DNA of 64,000 nucleotides. It comes from Ditylenchus dipsaci (taxonomy: Eukaryota; Nematoda; Chromadorea; Rhabditida; Anguinidae). Below the pieces are notes generated by a model. The model saw nothing but the letters and a program-made list of their open reading frames with translations. It was not told where the DNA came from and ran no database searches. A program made the translations under genes and the position numbers. The DNA lies in the NCBI GenBank assembly GCA_004194705.1, contig SADC01001226.1, forward strand, positions 124,001 through 188,000, in the 5' to 3' direction. Shown piece by piece: positions 30,920-42,562 of this stretch. Position 1 is the first letter of the stretch. Every line of letters starts with the position of its first letter.

Positions 30920-31419
30920 CGCACACTATTCGTTAAGTTTTTTGAGAAAATGGTTAAATGAATTGGTCAGCTCACTGCTTGACCAATGACTCTTGTTTTA
31001 ATTGACCTCTGCTTTTGTTTAAGCGTTGGTTTGTTGAGACAGCCGGCTTTTAGACAGAAAACTTCCGCATTTTGTTGTATAATTTGTTTATGATGAAAAA
31101 GTAATACTAACAAAATTTTATGAACCTAAAAATTTGAATCCATCTAAAATATCTGAAAAAGTTGAGGCTACTTTACAGCTGCTTTTTTACTGGCAAGAAA
31201 TTGTAACGCAAGAAATATGAATTCGTTATAAACCAGGTCTCCGAACTCAAAATTTTTAAAATAATGAGATTTGCAAAATAAGGACGTTTTAGAGCAATTT
31301 AGCAAAAATATGCTATTTTATCCGCGGCTGATTTCTCTTTTTCTGCTAAACAAAATAACACTTTGACGTAAATTCTTTTGTAAATAATATTTGGGGCTCT
31401 AAAATAATGACGAATCTTA
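30920..31419. other. Upstream region of ShKT gene B
   Basis: AT-rich with 'gaccaat' words at 30964 and 30979 and no repeat or gene recognised. Likely promoter-proximal DNA of gene B, whose ATG is at 30881. Confidence 0.35.
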
Positions 31420-31673
31420 TACCGTATTTCCTCTAATTAGCCGACACCCTCTAATAAACCGACACCCCTACTTTGAGGGTCCGTATCTCAGTCCACAGAA
31501 AAAAATTTACATCGCTTTTTTTTGCGTTTTCTTAGCTCCCACGAGCTCTATCGATTCCGCTTTTTCGATTTTGGATCTTCACCCGAAAATGTCGAGATCG
31601 ACCCAAAATTTTCACGACTTTTGAAGGGTTGAAAAATAAACCGACATGTCGGCTAATTAGAGGAAATACGGTA
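31420..31673. mobile_element. Best-preserved TACCGTA-family MITE (254 bp)
   Basis: Perfect inverted ends taccgtatttcctctaatta and taattagaggaaatacggta. Interior: 'ctctaataaaccgacacccct', a long A/T and 'gcgttttcttagctcc' segment, and 'ggttgaaaaataaaccgacatg'. This copy defines the family: members at 19946, 24339, 27049, 32527, 37869, 47934, 48588, 59614 and relics near 8925, 13850, 36070 and 63430 share the plan but replace the 'gccgacac' words. Confidence 0.85.
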
Positions 31674-32526
31674 CATAAGGACAGATGGAAGCCTGTGTTA
31701 AATAGTACTGTTTTAAGTTTAAAAAAATTTAAATATGCTTCTGTCCCATCCGTTTTTAGGGCTTTTCCGAAAACACTCAAAATTATAGATTTTTTGGAAT
31801 AAAGGGTGTTACAAAGGGGATGTGGTTGAATCGAGCTTTAACTGTACTCTTATTTAATTTTTTAACTAAAAAAGCAGCTTTTAGAAAATAGTCTCGTTAG
31901 ACTTTTACCCGACTCCAACTAACTTTTTTTGCTTATTGATTGAAATTCTGTTGAACTTTTTTACTGTTTTGATTCAAAAAGAAAAAACTGAAACAATATT
32001 TTGTTTAACTACACATAAAATGTTGGCAAATGAATCATGTTTGCAGCGTTCTGGTGAACTCTTAGGTGTTAGCATGTTCTCCTTCTTGCTTCCCACCTTT
32101 GCTGTCCATCTAAAGGTGAAATTATTTCATTCTAATGTATTTACAAATTTCTCACTTTTATTCTTTTCGACTCATTGTTTTATGTGATGAAAAACATTTG
32201 AATGTAAGAGGGGGCTGGCAATAATGGTGTGAAAAGCCTATAAATTGGACATAATACCGATCAAAACTTCAAACAAGAACATTTTTTTAGTATCATATTT
32301 TCTATATTTTATTCTTTTTATCTATTTTGTTGGTATTTTATCAGGTTTCGATTTTCTTTAATTCGTATTTTTTTTTAATTGGTTTTTTTACTGAAGCAGT
32401 TAGCAAATTTAGAATGTATAATATTCATGGTAAAAGTTTATTTTACTCTTTGCACAGCAAATTATAACGTCCTGTAATTTTCCTAACCAAAACTGACCTA
32501 CTATCTTCACACTCTTGTGTTATTTA

Positions 32527-32768
32527 TACCGTATTTACTGTATTAACTTCCCATGGGGAGTTATTTTTCAACCCCTGAAAAATCGGAAAATTTGTGGTCG
32601 ATTTTGAGATTTTTCGAATGCTCAACAACAGTTTGAAAACTGGGGTTAGGTAATCTAGTAATAAGTAAGAAAACGCAAAAAACAAATTTGCAAAATGTTT
32701 GCTTTAGGCTGGGGTCCGGAGGGTGGAGACTTTTTAGAGGGTGACGAGTTATTAGAGTGAATACGGTA
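32527..32768. mobile_element. TACCGTA-family MITE
   Basis: Ends taccgtatttactgtattaa and ttattagagtgaatacggta, with interior 'ggggagttatttttcaaccc' and 'gagggtgacgagttattag'. The plan matches 31420-31673. The stretch 31674-32526 before it shows only AT-rich sequence and no gene. Confidence 0.75.
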
Positions 32769-32906
32769 TTTATCTTTGTTTTTAATTTTCATGTGTTTTC
32801 CTATTTCCTTTCAAATTTTGGCCTTAAAATCATTTATCGTACCTAGGAGTCTGCTGGATGTGGCTCAGCTAGAGCGTGAACTTTGAAATTTTGAGTTGGC
32901 GAAAAG

Positions 32907-33751
32907 TAGAGATGGGCATTTGCCTTTGCCCAATACCAATATTTTTTGGCCCTCTCTAGACCAATACCAATATTTCAAAGTTGTGGACCCCAATATATTG
33001 CCCAATACCAATATTTTTTCAAAAGTCTATCTGTTCACCAAAAATTAAAAAAAAGTTCCTGATTCAGTGTGATCTCGATTTAGTAACACACTGGAACTGA
33101 TTTTTTGGCCTAAAGAAACGAAAATTGATCCATTTCGGTTTTTATTAGGGCCACAAATTCAAAATTAAAATGTGCTCGGAAATCAAATAATCGAGCAATT
33201 TTCAAACTCAATTTTGTACGAATTAAATTTTGGGTGAGCTGAATTTCGGACTAATTAATGATGGGTTTACTAATTTTTGGACGAAAATTAATATCATTGG
33301 ACCAGCTCTCGAATGTGGGAGAAATAATTTGAAATAAATCTTGTTATGGTGTTGCAGAATTGTGGGAAAGAAAACTCGATTTTGTCAAAAAAAATCACTT
33401 CTGAGTCAGAACTTCTAACATTAGTTTTATAATCACCAAAAAAATTTGGGTATAGGAAAGTCTTTTCTTCAAGTTTTTTCTTTAAAATAAAACGATTTAA
33501 ATAAATCAATGAAAAAATAGTAAATAAAACTTGTTTAATGTCATCCATTAGGCCAAAAAAATGAGGAAATATGAGTAAAAATTTGAAATTTCTATAGGAA
33601 AAATTTCATTAATTAGCACCCAATATCTTGTCGAAACCCAATACAAATACCAACATTTTCTAAAGACACAAAACAATATCCCAATACCAATATTAACGCC
33701 TCTATTTGACCCAATATCCCAATACCAATATATTGTTTGTTCCCATCTCTA
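32907..33751. mobile_element. Non-autonomous hAT-like element with 'ccaataccaatatt' arrays at both ends
   Basis: Ends tagagatggg / cccatctcta, a typical hAT terminus. The flanking octamers gcgaaaag (32899-32906) and gtgaaaag (33752-33759) differ by one base, an old target duplication. Both subterminal regions (32935-33020, 33615-33735) consist of tandem 'cccaataccaatatt' words, direct in orientation at both ends. The middle (33040-33600) is AT-rich with no transposase. Confidence 0.7.
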
Positions 33752-33977
33752 GTGAAAAGTACAACTAAAAAGTCAACCTTCCTTCACAATCCACTATCTT
33801 TGATGTTTGGGGATTTTTTTTGTAAAAATCGTTGATCTAAATTTTATGATCAGATTTTCACCTATTAAATTATTTTTAAATTTATTAATGAATTGAAATG
33901 CATTGTCTGAAAAGAAATGTTTGCAATTAATTTACTCAACACAAGCTTTTAGTTCTTTTTTGTTGACAAGAGCAGCC

Positions 33978-36900
33978 ATGTCCCTAAAGTTCCCATTCCA
34001 GCGCACAAAATCCAATACATTTATCCCAGACAGTGATGAAAGCACAAGCACTTCCAGCAAGCTGCAAGCTCAACTTAAACTCACCAGAAAATCTATTTCT
34101 GAGGCCACTCACCCCATCTTGCCAGCCATACATACTTCATCGGGCAAGAAGAAAAGTTTTTTTAATAATGCTAAGACCTTGAACGGATTTTTAACTGCAG
34201 GAAAAACCGCAAACTGTCATCCGCATTTGAAGCTATGGACCCTGCAGCTTTGCTATTGAAAGCTGCTCTAGATCAGCCTTTTCTGGAGCAAGCTATTATT
34301 CCACTTCATTTGTTCACTCCAAATGTTGAAAATTTGAAAATTGAAGGTGGGTATTTTGTTAAAAGTTTAAATTCCGCCCAAGTTTGAAAACTTGGTAAAA
34401 CAGTCAAAATAATAGAAATTGTTTTTTTGGCTCTCTCCTGTTATAGCCAAAATTGTTATAGCCAAAAATCCTTACAACCAAAATGGTTACATCTCTAATG
34501 TTTTGTGGTATTAACAAAAGAAACCTATAGATTTAACTGATCATCTAAGTAACAGTGAAAGCCAAAACAATTTTTTATGGCTAGGATACATTTGTCAAAA
34601 ACAAAACTTGGCAAAAACGAAAGTCGGCAAAACGAAACTTGGCAAAACGAAACTTGGCAAAAACGAAAGTCGGCAAAACGAAAATTGACAAAACGGAACT
34701 TGGCAAAGCGAAACTTTACATAAACGAAAGTTGGCGAAAAATTGCCTTGGTCCTCTCTGTTGTCCAAAAATGCCTAAAAATAGAAATGTTTTCTCTTTTC
34801 GCAAAACGATTTTTTTCGATGCATTTGAAGGATTTTATGCCATAAAAAATAGTTTCGAGGCGGTTTCTCTTACGTCTCTTATTGTCTACCTCTTGGTCAG
34901 GTATATATCCAAAGTTTAAATTTTTTATCATGAACAAACCATGCTATCAAATGTAAAATCGTGTGGTGAAGTGATTTCGATAAGACCAAAATCCCGATTC
35001 CACCCACCCAAACCCCAAAACCGGTCAAACGACACTTCGCTATGGACAGTTTGCTACATTTTTCGATTTGTTTCGGTAAAATTTACCGAAAAAAATCGAA
35101 AAATGTAGCGAACTGTCCATAGTGAAGTGTCCATATAGCGAAGTGTCCTAGATTCTCCAAAACCCAGGGTAAGTACCTTCTGGTCAGGTGGATATCCATT
35201 TACGGAGGTTATGCGAATTACCCGACACTGAATTGATCCACACCGAATTCTTCCACAAACGAATTGGTCCACACTTTTCAAATTCGTGCATATTTTAAAA
35301 TTTTGCGGGAATTTAAACTTTTTAGTCAGAGCCAGCCAAACCAGGTGGTCGTCCACTTAGAGCAAAATTTTTTTTACTTTTTCGGGTTCCAAAACCTACT
35401 TTTAGATTGTCCCTTGCCAATTCAGAAATTTTCGCCTAATCATTAAATTTCTGCACGGATTACGCCGTTTGGTTTCTAACAAAACAAAGCCTAGAATTTA
35501 ATTTCACGTATGGTTGTGTTAGAAACCAAGCAAAAAAATCCGTACAGAAATTCAATGATTAGGATTTTTTTTGAATTGGTGGGGGACAACCGTTGTCGGA
35601 GACGGCAATGGCTTTTTAATTACATTATTTGGTTTAGATGACCAGCTGGATTGTTGGTTCACTAATGTGGAAGAGTGTTTGAAAGAGTTGGAGACATGTC
35701 AGTGCAGCATTGGTAAGTCGGTTTGTCATTTCACATCAAAAAGTTATTATTTCGTTTAGTTGAACAATCTAAGGAATTGACGACTATGCTCTCCAGGTTT
35801 GAACTAGGTTCACTGAGTGGAATGTCTGACAAAAATTATTGTATCACTAATGCCGACCTTTCTCCCATTGCTTTCAACCACTTCAAGAATTTGAAGGATC
35901 GCCTCTCCCTTTTCAGTATTACTTGTCAGGCGATGGCCGATACGGCGGCTGAATTTGTGCTTCTGGCTGCCGAAACACATCATTCTAAGCAGCATCCAGG
36001 TAATGAATATTGTGTTCATTATACAACACCCAAGGCAAACCAAGGGTGGGGTCTCGGGGATGTTGGATTTTTATTAGGGGAAATACGGTAACAAATATTT
36101 TTTATTAACAATTTTTAGCTCCACATGAAGAACACGAAACAGAAGTCAATTCCTTAAATCCGGTGTCAGAGGATTGGGAAAATGAGCAGGAAGAATATTT
36201 TGATGCCTTAGACCTAGGACCAGTTGGAGAAGAGATTGGTTTTCAGGAAAGGTGAATATATTCCTCTTTATCTCCAACAATAATAAAAAACGGTAACACT
36301 CTGAAAGCACGTATTCACTTCCAAAAGAAAACAGAAGCAGTTGGACAAATATTCCATTCAAAAGAAACTGCTGGGTTCCCTGACAGCCAATTTCAGTCAA
36401 TAAATTCGCCCTCTCTGAGTTTTGTTGAGGGTCTGGAATTGGCAGTTAGACACACAAAACAGCAATTGGGCATTCATGTTCGCTTATTTACGGCTTTTAC
36501 GTATCTTTTTCATGGATTATAGTTGTTTATGGCTTAAGCAAAAAAAGGTATTTTCCAGCCTACTAAATATTGACTTAATTGGGAGCTATTGAGAGCGTTG
36601 AGTGAATATAAGGTTTAGTAAAATTGTAGTCGAAAACTACAATGCTAAGCTCTTGGAATTAGTTCATGCTGACTTACTCACTAATTTTTTCACACTTTTC
36701 TAAGGCCATTTTTCAATAGATGGACTATTGATTGTACATAGATGGGTGACAACAAAAATCGCTTGAGTGAAAGAGAGGACTCCACTGTGGAAACCTTTCA
36801 TTTTATTTCATTTAGTGTTTTTGTAGTTAATCTACTTGAAGAGCGAGGGAGGTTAACATTGCCCAACAACCACCGCTAAAATCGATTTTAAGTGGAGGCA

Positions 36901-39900
36901 CAAGACCCTTCTCTCACTGTCCCTTTTTTATTCTCCACCCTCAATTATTTTCCTTTAGTGTTGGCATTTGAATTTTCACTGCGAATTTTGATTGTAGTTA
37001 TGGTTTTAAGGAGTAGACATCATCTTATTAACTGGAAAGCTTTTCAGAAGAGAAGAAGATATGTTGGAGAAGAGTTTACCAACAAATATTTCGAACGGCT
37101 TCTTGACACATCAACACAAGGTACAAATTACTAATTTTTGAGATAGCTAATTTTAAAAACATACTAATAAAATTTCAGCCAGTTCAACAACGAAGGAAAC
37201 GAGTTCCTTTCCGACCTATTAGCTCCATCAATTATTTATCACTAATGAAGAATTGTATAGGCAAAGACCTGTCAAAAATGGCAATGCCTGTGAGTGTTTA
37301 GAATAACCGCGCTAGGAAAATTCCAAAAAGGCTTGCTTGACTTTTCGAAACTATAAAGGTGTACAACCAGAATCTGAGTTTTATTCATTTACAATAGAGT
37401 TTACACAGCATTACGTAGATGAATGAGGAGACTGATGACGAACTTATTCAAGACTTTTAATAGCTTCGGTGCTCGGCGCGTTCACAAGACTTTCTTTCTC
37501 TGACAAGTTTCCATCTTTGACTGCCACATCATTGAAGTCGTGCTGAAAAAAAAGAATTTTGACCATCGTGCTGACGAAATTTCTAGGACAAAGTAGCAAA
37601 GAGAGTAAACAAAGGGATGATTTCGAAGACGCTTTGCGTTTTTAGATTCAAAATTAGTTGACTGACCTTATCACAAGGACCGACCACATCATCATTACTA
37701 ACATAGAGACGCAGCAAGGTCACGCTCAGAAACCAGATCCCGCCGATGAACCACAAGAATGCAATTACAGTTGAGAAGTAGTCAACGACCGTCAACGATT
37801 GAGTTACATTCATCGTTCGCTTCCCAGAGTTTCTAAAATTGAGAGTACAGTCAACTCTCGCTATAATATACCGTATAACCTCTATTAAACGGACACCCCT
37901 ACAGTTAACGTTTTTCAAATTTGCTTTGCTTTTTTAACCCAATATTGTTTATTTTTCGAAACGGACGACCACTCATTTTGTAGAGTTTGTGAAGCTCTAC
38001 AAAATGAGTGGTCGTCCGTTTCGAAAAATAAACAATATTGGGGTTAAAAAGCAAAGCAAATTTGAAAAACGTTAACTGTAGGGGTGCCCGTTTAATAGAG
38101 GTTATACGGTACACGTATATTATAGCGAGAGTTGACTGTATTTTTACCTTTTTTTTCTTAAATTTTGTTTTCTCATCTCAGATGTTTTTACACCGTTTTG
38201 TAGCTGAGATTTTTTTCTATCGATTGAGTGGTCAAACACCCTAATTGAAAATATTTTTGAGGAGATCACACCAACTTTACACTGAAAAACCAGGTTGAGC
38301 CTCATACTTGGTTTTTGGTGTAAAGTTGGTGTGATTTCCTCAAAAATTATTTTCAATTAGGGTGTTTGACCACTCAATCGATAGAGAAAAATCTCAGCTA
38401 CAAAACGGTGTAAAAACATCTGAGATAAGAAAACAAAATTAAAGAAAAAAGGTAAAAATACAGTCAACTCTCGCTATTATATACGTGTATATTATAGCGA
38501 GAGTTGACTGTAATTAGACATTTTTCTCCGTTCTGTAAAAATAAAATCATAATTTTAACACTATATTCACAGTGAAGTTATAAGAAAAATCCAGTGCCTT
38601 CATGACTCAAACTTTAACTTTAAAAAGGGGGGGGGGAACTTTATATACGCATCGCCTTAGGTCACAGGTTCGACTACCACTGGCTGCAGACCTTATTTTT
38701 TTCTCCTTTTATTTACAAGTTTAGTGTCAAAATGTAGCCAAGCTTCTGGGCTATCATTTGAGCTATCATACAGATGAAAAGTTGGTATGAAGTTAGGGCT
38801 AAAATATAAAAAATCCAATTCGGTAAAATCCTCAATAGGACTATACCAGTACTTTTCGGTAGTATCCTGGAACTGACTTTTTCCCCAATTCCCCAACATA
38901 CTCATTTGCAATCTTACACTCAAAATGTAGCCCTGATTCTTGCCGTCATTTTCAGCATACGGTTGTATAAAATAATGTAAATTGAAATCGCAATAAAAGT
39001 CAGTATGACTTTTATTGCCATAACAATCACCATAACAATAGTCGAAGTATTTGTCAAAGGATCAAATTGAATTTCCCCACCAAGAGTGTGAAATTCCCCA
39101 CCAAATTAATTATATTCCCACCAAATTCAAATTCGTTCTAAAAATAGTGAATTTCCCCACCAAATTTTTTAAAAAATTATTTATGCCTTTTTCTGTCCAA
39201 GACCAACCAAATTTTGCATAATTTTGCAAGGATTCAAATTTTTTAGCCTGAAAATGACTTGGATTGTTTAGAATCCCACCCCGGAATGACCAGAAGCCCC
39301 TGAAAGTTGGTTTTTTGGGGGTTTACTACTTTTTCGAATCCTTTGGTCCGTGTCTGAAATACAGTCTGTGTCAATCTTGTTATATAATTAAACATTGCGA
39401 AGGTTACAGAGTCCATGAGCCACTGTGCTCTCCCAAACATTCATCGACTCCGTCCTTACTCGCGCATTTTTTCCCCTCAATCCATTCTCGATTATTTCCT
39501 CTTGGCATTTTTTTGCTAACAAAAATATGTGATGAAAACATGATAAACCGAAATCCCGGCGGCATAATTACTAGAACTGCTTCCATGAACGAAAAAAGAG
39601 ACAATGCTCGACTTTTTTTACACGATAAATAGCACAGACAATGAAATAAAAAATTTGGTGGGGAATTTCACAATTTTGGTGGGGAAATTCACTATTTTTA
39701 GAACGAATTTGAATTTGGTGGGGAATTTAATTAATTTGGTAGGGAATTTCACACTTTTGGTGGGTAAATTAACATACAGCCTAAAGCCTTTTCGCTTATT
39801 AGAAGCCCCTTCCTTATAGAGATCTTCTCTGGAAGGTAGTCGAAAAATAAAGCTCCGGGGCTCTATCATATGAAATACACTATGTAAGACTCTCTTTAGG

Positions 39901-42051
39901 GTGGCCGGCTACCCTATGGCTCATCTATAGGATTTTTGATTTAGGTTTTAGCTTAGGCGCAAGGTGGGACAGCGCATATTAGGACGGACTTAAAATCTCT
40001 TTCATGTTTACATAAAAATATAACCATTTGAGTACAACTATCTAACACCACGTTTGATACTACCTTCTTAACTTTTGTTAATTCGGGAACAACGTTTGAG
40101 TCCGCCATAACATACGTTGGCCTCACTCTCGCCTAAACTAAAACTAAGTAAAAAATGCATCTTGAGGATCTTGTGCCGCATACCACTGACGAAAACATCG
40201 TACATATCTTAATAAAAGATGTACAACCAATTTTATGCTGTGGAAATATGCTTAAACTAAGTTTTAACACATAATTAATTTTTGGGTCGCAAATGTCGGG
40301 GCGCAACTGTCGGGGCGCAAGTGTCGTGGGCGCAATTTTCGAAACGCAAATGTCGCGTGACCTAAGTAACGTGAAGTTAGAAGCGACGTAAAATTTTCAA
40401 TAACAAACTTAAATTTCGGTCACAGGTTCGGCCCCAAAATAGACTTCACAATTAATTTTTTTTTCAAAAATTGTCAATGAGGGGGTTGACCTTTTTTATT
40501 TGCAAACATGCCATGCTTTCAAAAAATAATCGTGAGATTTGGAATTGTTGAAATATTTCGCTATAAGACCACCAATATTATTGTTCGTAAAATATTTTTG
40601 AAATCGAGGTATAAAGTAGGTGGACCCAGCATGTGGTAAAACTGCAAAGTGAAGGGTTCGAATATTAAGTCATAAAATGTTCAGGTTGATTTCAACGAGC
40701 CTTTGTCTGCATTGCAAAGAGCTACTGAAGAACTAGAATATTCTAACCTACTGGACTCAGCCGCTCTGGAGACATCAGATTCCTGTCGTCGTTTGGCACT
40801 TGTTGCTGTATTTGCAGTAAGCACTTACAGCACCACAGGCACTAGAACAACAAAACCTTTCAATCCTCTCTTGGCAGAAACTTATGAATGTGATCGAAAA
40901 ATAGACAAAGGCTGGCGATCTCTAGCAGAGCAGGTAATTTGTTTTTTCCAATAGCAAAATAAACATTTTTCATTTTAGGTCTCACATCATCCACCAACTA
41001 GTGCTCTTTATGCTGAAAGCCAAGGCTGGACATTCAACCAGTGCTATACCATCACTACCAAAAAAAAGGTCGCAGTTTGTGTGTCATGCCGGTTAGTGAT
41101 TTCATTATTTTATGTTTTTCGAACGCAGTTTTTTACAGGTTGGCAGTACTTATGTGCGATTTTTGGACAATGATGATGTATTTGTGTATGACAAGGTAAT
41201 AAAATCACTTATTACTTTTCCGCACCAACCAACTTGTTGTCTGTTTAGGTGTGCACTTCCAGCACAATGACAAATATTGTCTCGGGTAAGCTGCAGACAG
41301 AAAACTGTGGCGATTTTCTGGTGTTTAACTCGTCTACTGGAGACAAATGCCTGCTGAAATTCCATGAGCAGGGAGGCATATTTTCACGTGAAGTGCCCAA
41401 AAAGGTGCTTTTCCAATTCTAACTTGGCGATTTCTTCATTTTCAAAAAATATATTGTTAGGTGAGTGGTACAGTGATTGATGCATCTGGCAGGCCTAGAT
41501 ATCGCATTGAGGCAATTTGGGATCAGTACGCCAACCTATACAGACTTGACTCCAACCAACAGGCCAGATCTGAGGAAACAGTTTGGATGGTTGACCCACT
41601 ACCGTAAGTCATTTGATTTACGATGGTCAAATGTAAAACATTGCTTTTTCAGAATAAACTCCGCGAAAATGCATAATTTCACTGAATTCGCCATCGAATT
41701 GAATCAACCTGAAGCAGGTGTTGCACCAACAGATTCTCGTAACAGACCTGACCAGCGGTTGATGGAGCAAGGCATTGACTGGACAACCGCCAATGCTATA
41801 AAACAGCAGTTGGAAGAAGCACAGAGGGTGAGAAGAAGACTGGCTGCAGACAAAAGTTGGTTTCTTATCGAGTTACAATACAGTTAATTGTTTGAAATTT
41901 TATAGAACACCGTCCATTATGGTTTGTTGAAAAACGTGAGGAAGAAATGTTGGACAAAAACGACGTGTATGCCTTCACAGGAGAATATTGGCAGAGAAAA
42001 GAAAAGCAAGATTGGAGTGTTTGCCCGAAGATTTTTACGCTAGAGAAGTAG
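33978..42051 (+). CDS. Oxysterol-binding protein-related protein (ORP), about 689 aa, 13 exons
   Basis: Lipid-transfer protein at ER contact sites. Exons: 33978-34346, 35638-35712, 35760-35999, 36119-36251, 37048-37120, 37179-37289, 40685-40933, 40979-41091, 41139-41195, 41249-41404, 41461-41603, 41653-41855, 41906-42051. Exon 4 has an acidic tract plus EYFDALD, a FFAT motif for VAP binding. The sterol-binding (ORD) domain starts in exon 6 (YLSLMKNCIGKDLSKMAMPV), continues with DFNEPLSALQR, NPLLAETYE and the EQ|VSHHPP signature across exons 7/8, and ends with PLWFVEKREEEM. No PH domain is seen. Start ATG 33978 is followed by Ser/Thr-rich sequence. Two frame breaks, at A5 34202-34206 and A8 41060-41067, each heal with one extra A; with both added the total is exactly 690 codons. 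Without them exon 1 could start at ATG 34235 instead. AATAAA lies 96 bp after the stop. Confidence 0.9.
34560..34745. repeat. Tandem 'ttggcaaaacgaaac' array in ORP intron 1
   Basis: About ten copies of a 15-18 bp unit 'cttggcaaaacgaaa' / 'gtcggcaaaaacgaaa', one orientation only. Unit and composition are close to the arms of the 54511-55036 foldback ('attgccaaaacgaaa'), so it may be a solo arm. The repetitive open frames on both strands are not genes. Confidence 0.7.
34960..35637. repeat. Two hairpins and a dispersed repeat in ORP intron 1
   Basis: 35028-35132 is a hairpin ('cacttcgctatggacag' / 'ctgtccatagtgaagtg', stem 'ctacatttttcgatt'). 35437-35563 is another ('aatcattaaatttctg' / 'cagaaattcaatgatt'). 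Between them 35325-35400 ('caggtggtcgtccacttag', 'tttcgggttccaaaa') belongs to the family whose full palindrome is at 46300-46620. No gene. Confidence 0.6.
36062..36091. repeat. Solo right end of a TACCGTA-family MITE in ORP intron 3
   Basis: 'ttattaggggaaatacggta' is the family right end, lying 27 bp upstream of the exon 4 acceptor. The left end was not found in this short intron. Confidence 0.5.
36252..37047. other. ORP intron 4, nothing else recognised
   Basis: AT-rich, unique in this window. Open frames at 36892-37134 overlap ORP exon 5 in the wrong frame. Confidence 0.5.
37444..39065 (-). CDS. Membrane protein gene nested in ORP intron 6, exon split by a MITE
   Basis: Exons read on the minus strand: last exon 37444-37542 (HDFNDVAVKDGNLSEKESLV..., stop 37444-37446), exon 37667-37832 with the strong membrane segment VDYFSTVIAFLWFIGGIWFL, and an open stretch of about 116 codons, 38717 to about 39065 (NDGKNQGYILSVRLQMS ... 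NDSPEAWLHFDTKL) ending at donor GTAAAT in phase 0. A good acceptor at 38533-38535 opens NGEKCLI and runs into the 37848-38510 insertion; removing the insertion continues in frame as TLNFRNSGKRTMNV into the membrane exon. AATAAA (minus) at 37380-37385. The layout (soluble part, ND.P..WL, then a membrane helix followed by a short tail) vaguely recalls TMEM231, a ciliary transition-zone protein, but this is weak; the N-terminus was not found. Confidence 0.6.
37848..38510. mobile_element. 663-bp nested palindromic MITE with TA duplication, inserted in an exon
   Basis: Both outer ends are cagtcaactctcgctat / atagcgagagttgactg, with TA at 37846-37847 and 38511-38512. Inside are a complete TACCGTA-family MITE (37869-38111), a separate palindrome (about 38142-38459, stem 'gattgagtggtcaaacaccc') and a second 50-bp cagtcaac palindrome (38460-38512). 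This is at least three insertions in one another. Ends are of the pogo/mariner kind seen at 30292-30644. Confidence 0.8.
39066..39775. repeat. Foldback with tandem 'ggtggggaatttc' arms in ORP intron 6
   Basis: The left arm 39069-39170 carries five 'ttccccaccaaa' units; the right arm 39650-39772 is the inverted copy, unit for unit, including a shared 'attcgttctaaaaatagtg' spacer. The loop (39171-39649) contains 'gaatcccaccccggaatg' and other unassigned sequence. No target duplication could be read. The open frames on either strand follow the arms. Confidence 0.7.
39776..40684. other. Rest of ORP intron 6
   Basis: AT-rich. 40285-40360 has four copies of 'gcgcaa-tgtcggg', a word that also closes the element at 58069-59018 ('gcgcgcaaatgtcgg'). 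Otherwise nothing recognised. Confidence 0.45.
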
Positions 42052-42146
42052 TAATAAGACACCACTGATAAAATAATTTCAAAATTGTTCTTTATGGTAG
42101 TTCTGTGATAAATGTGGTGATTACATTTGTGTATATAACAAGCAGC

Positions 42147-42152
42147 AATAAA
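42147..42152 (+). terminator. Polyadenylation signal of the ORP gene
   Basis: AATAAA 96 bp downstream of the ORP stop at 42051. Confidence 0.7.
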
Positions 42153-42309
42153 GTATTTCCAGAAAGAGGGAAAACCCAACAGGACAATGGTATCCATACA
42201 TCAATATAGTCTTCTTTATCCCGGACTAAATTTTATCCCACAAGGAACAAATTTCTTTTTAATGACACTTTTGATATTTTTTGGTAGAACAACGCATCAG
42301 AAGATAAAG

Positions 42310-42554
42310 GGGTGTACCGAAGAATTTAAAGAAATATTTGCTAAAGGCACATTTGCTAAAAAAATTTCGCTAAAGGCACTTTTGCTAAAATTTCTTATGT
42401 TAAAGGCCTTTTCTGGTTCCTTTTGTGTCACAGACCCTAAGAAATTTTACCAAATATGCCTTTAACAAAAGAAAATTTAGCAAATGTGCCTTTAGCAAAA
42501 TTTTTTTTAGCAAATGTGCCTTTGCAAAATTTCTTTAAATTCTTTGGTACATCC
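42310..42554. mobile_element. 245-bp foldback element with tandem 'gctaaaggcac' arms and 8-bp duplication
   Basis: Ends gggtgtaccgaagaatttaa and ttaaattctttggtacatcc are inverted. Each arm has three to four copies of 'ttgctaaaggcacatt', inverted between arms. The octamer agataaag is exactly repeated outside (42302-42309, 42555-42562), as for hAT elements. It lies 260 bp past the ORP stop. No coding frame. Confidence 0.82.
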
Positions 42555-42562
42555 AGATAAAG

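Noticed and set aside
33903..33977. Upstream in-frame ATG at 33903 for the ORP first exon
   Set aside because: The added 25 residues (KCLQLIYSTQAFSSFLL...) look like translated AT-rich leader; ATG 33978 opens typical Ser/Thr-rich ORP-like sequence.
34525..34804. Repetitive FRFAKFRF-like open frames on the minus strand
   Set aside because: Same cause: a 15-18 bp tandem array in an ORP intron.
38650..38690. tRNA B-box-like word 'ggttcgactacc'
   Set aside because: No A box at the right distance and no stems.
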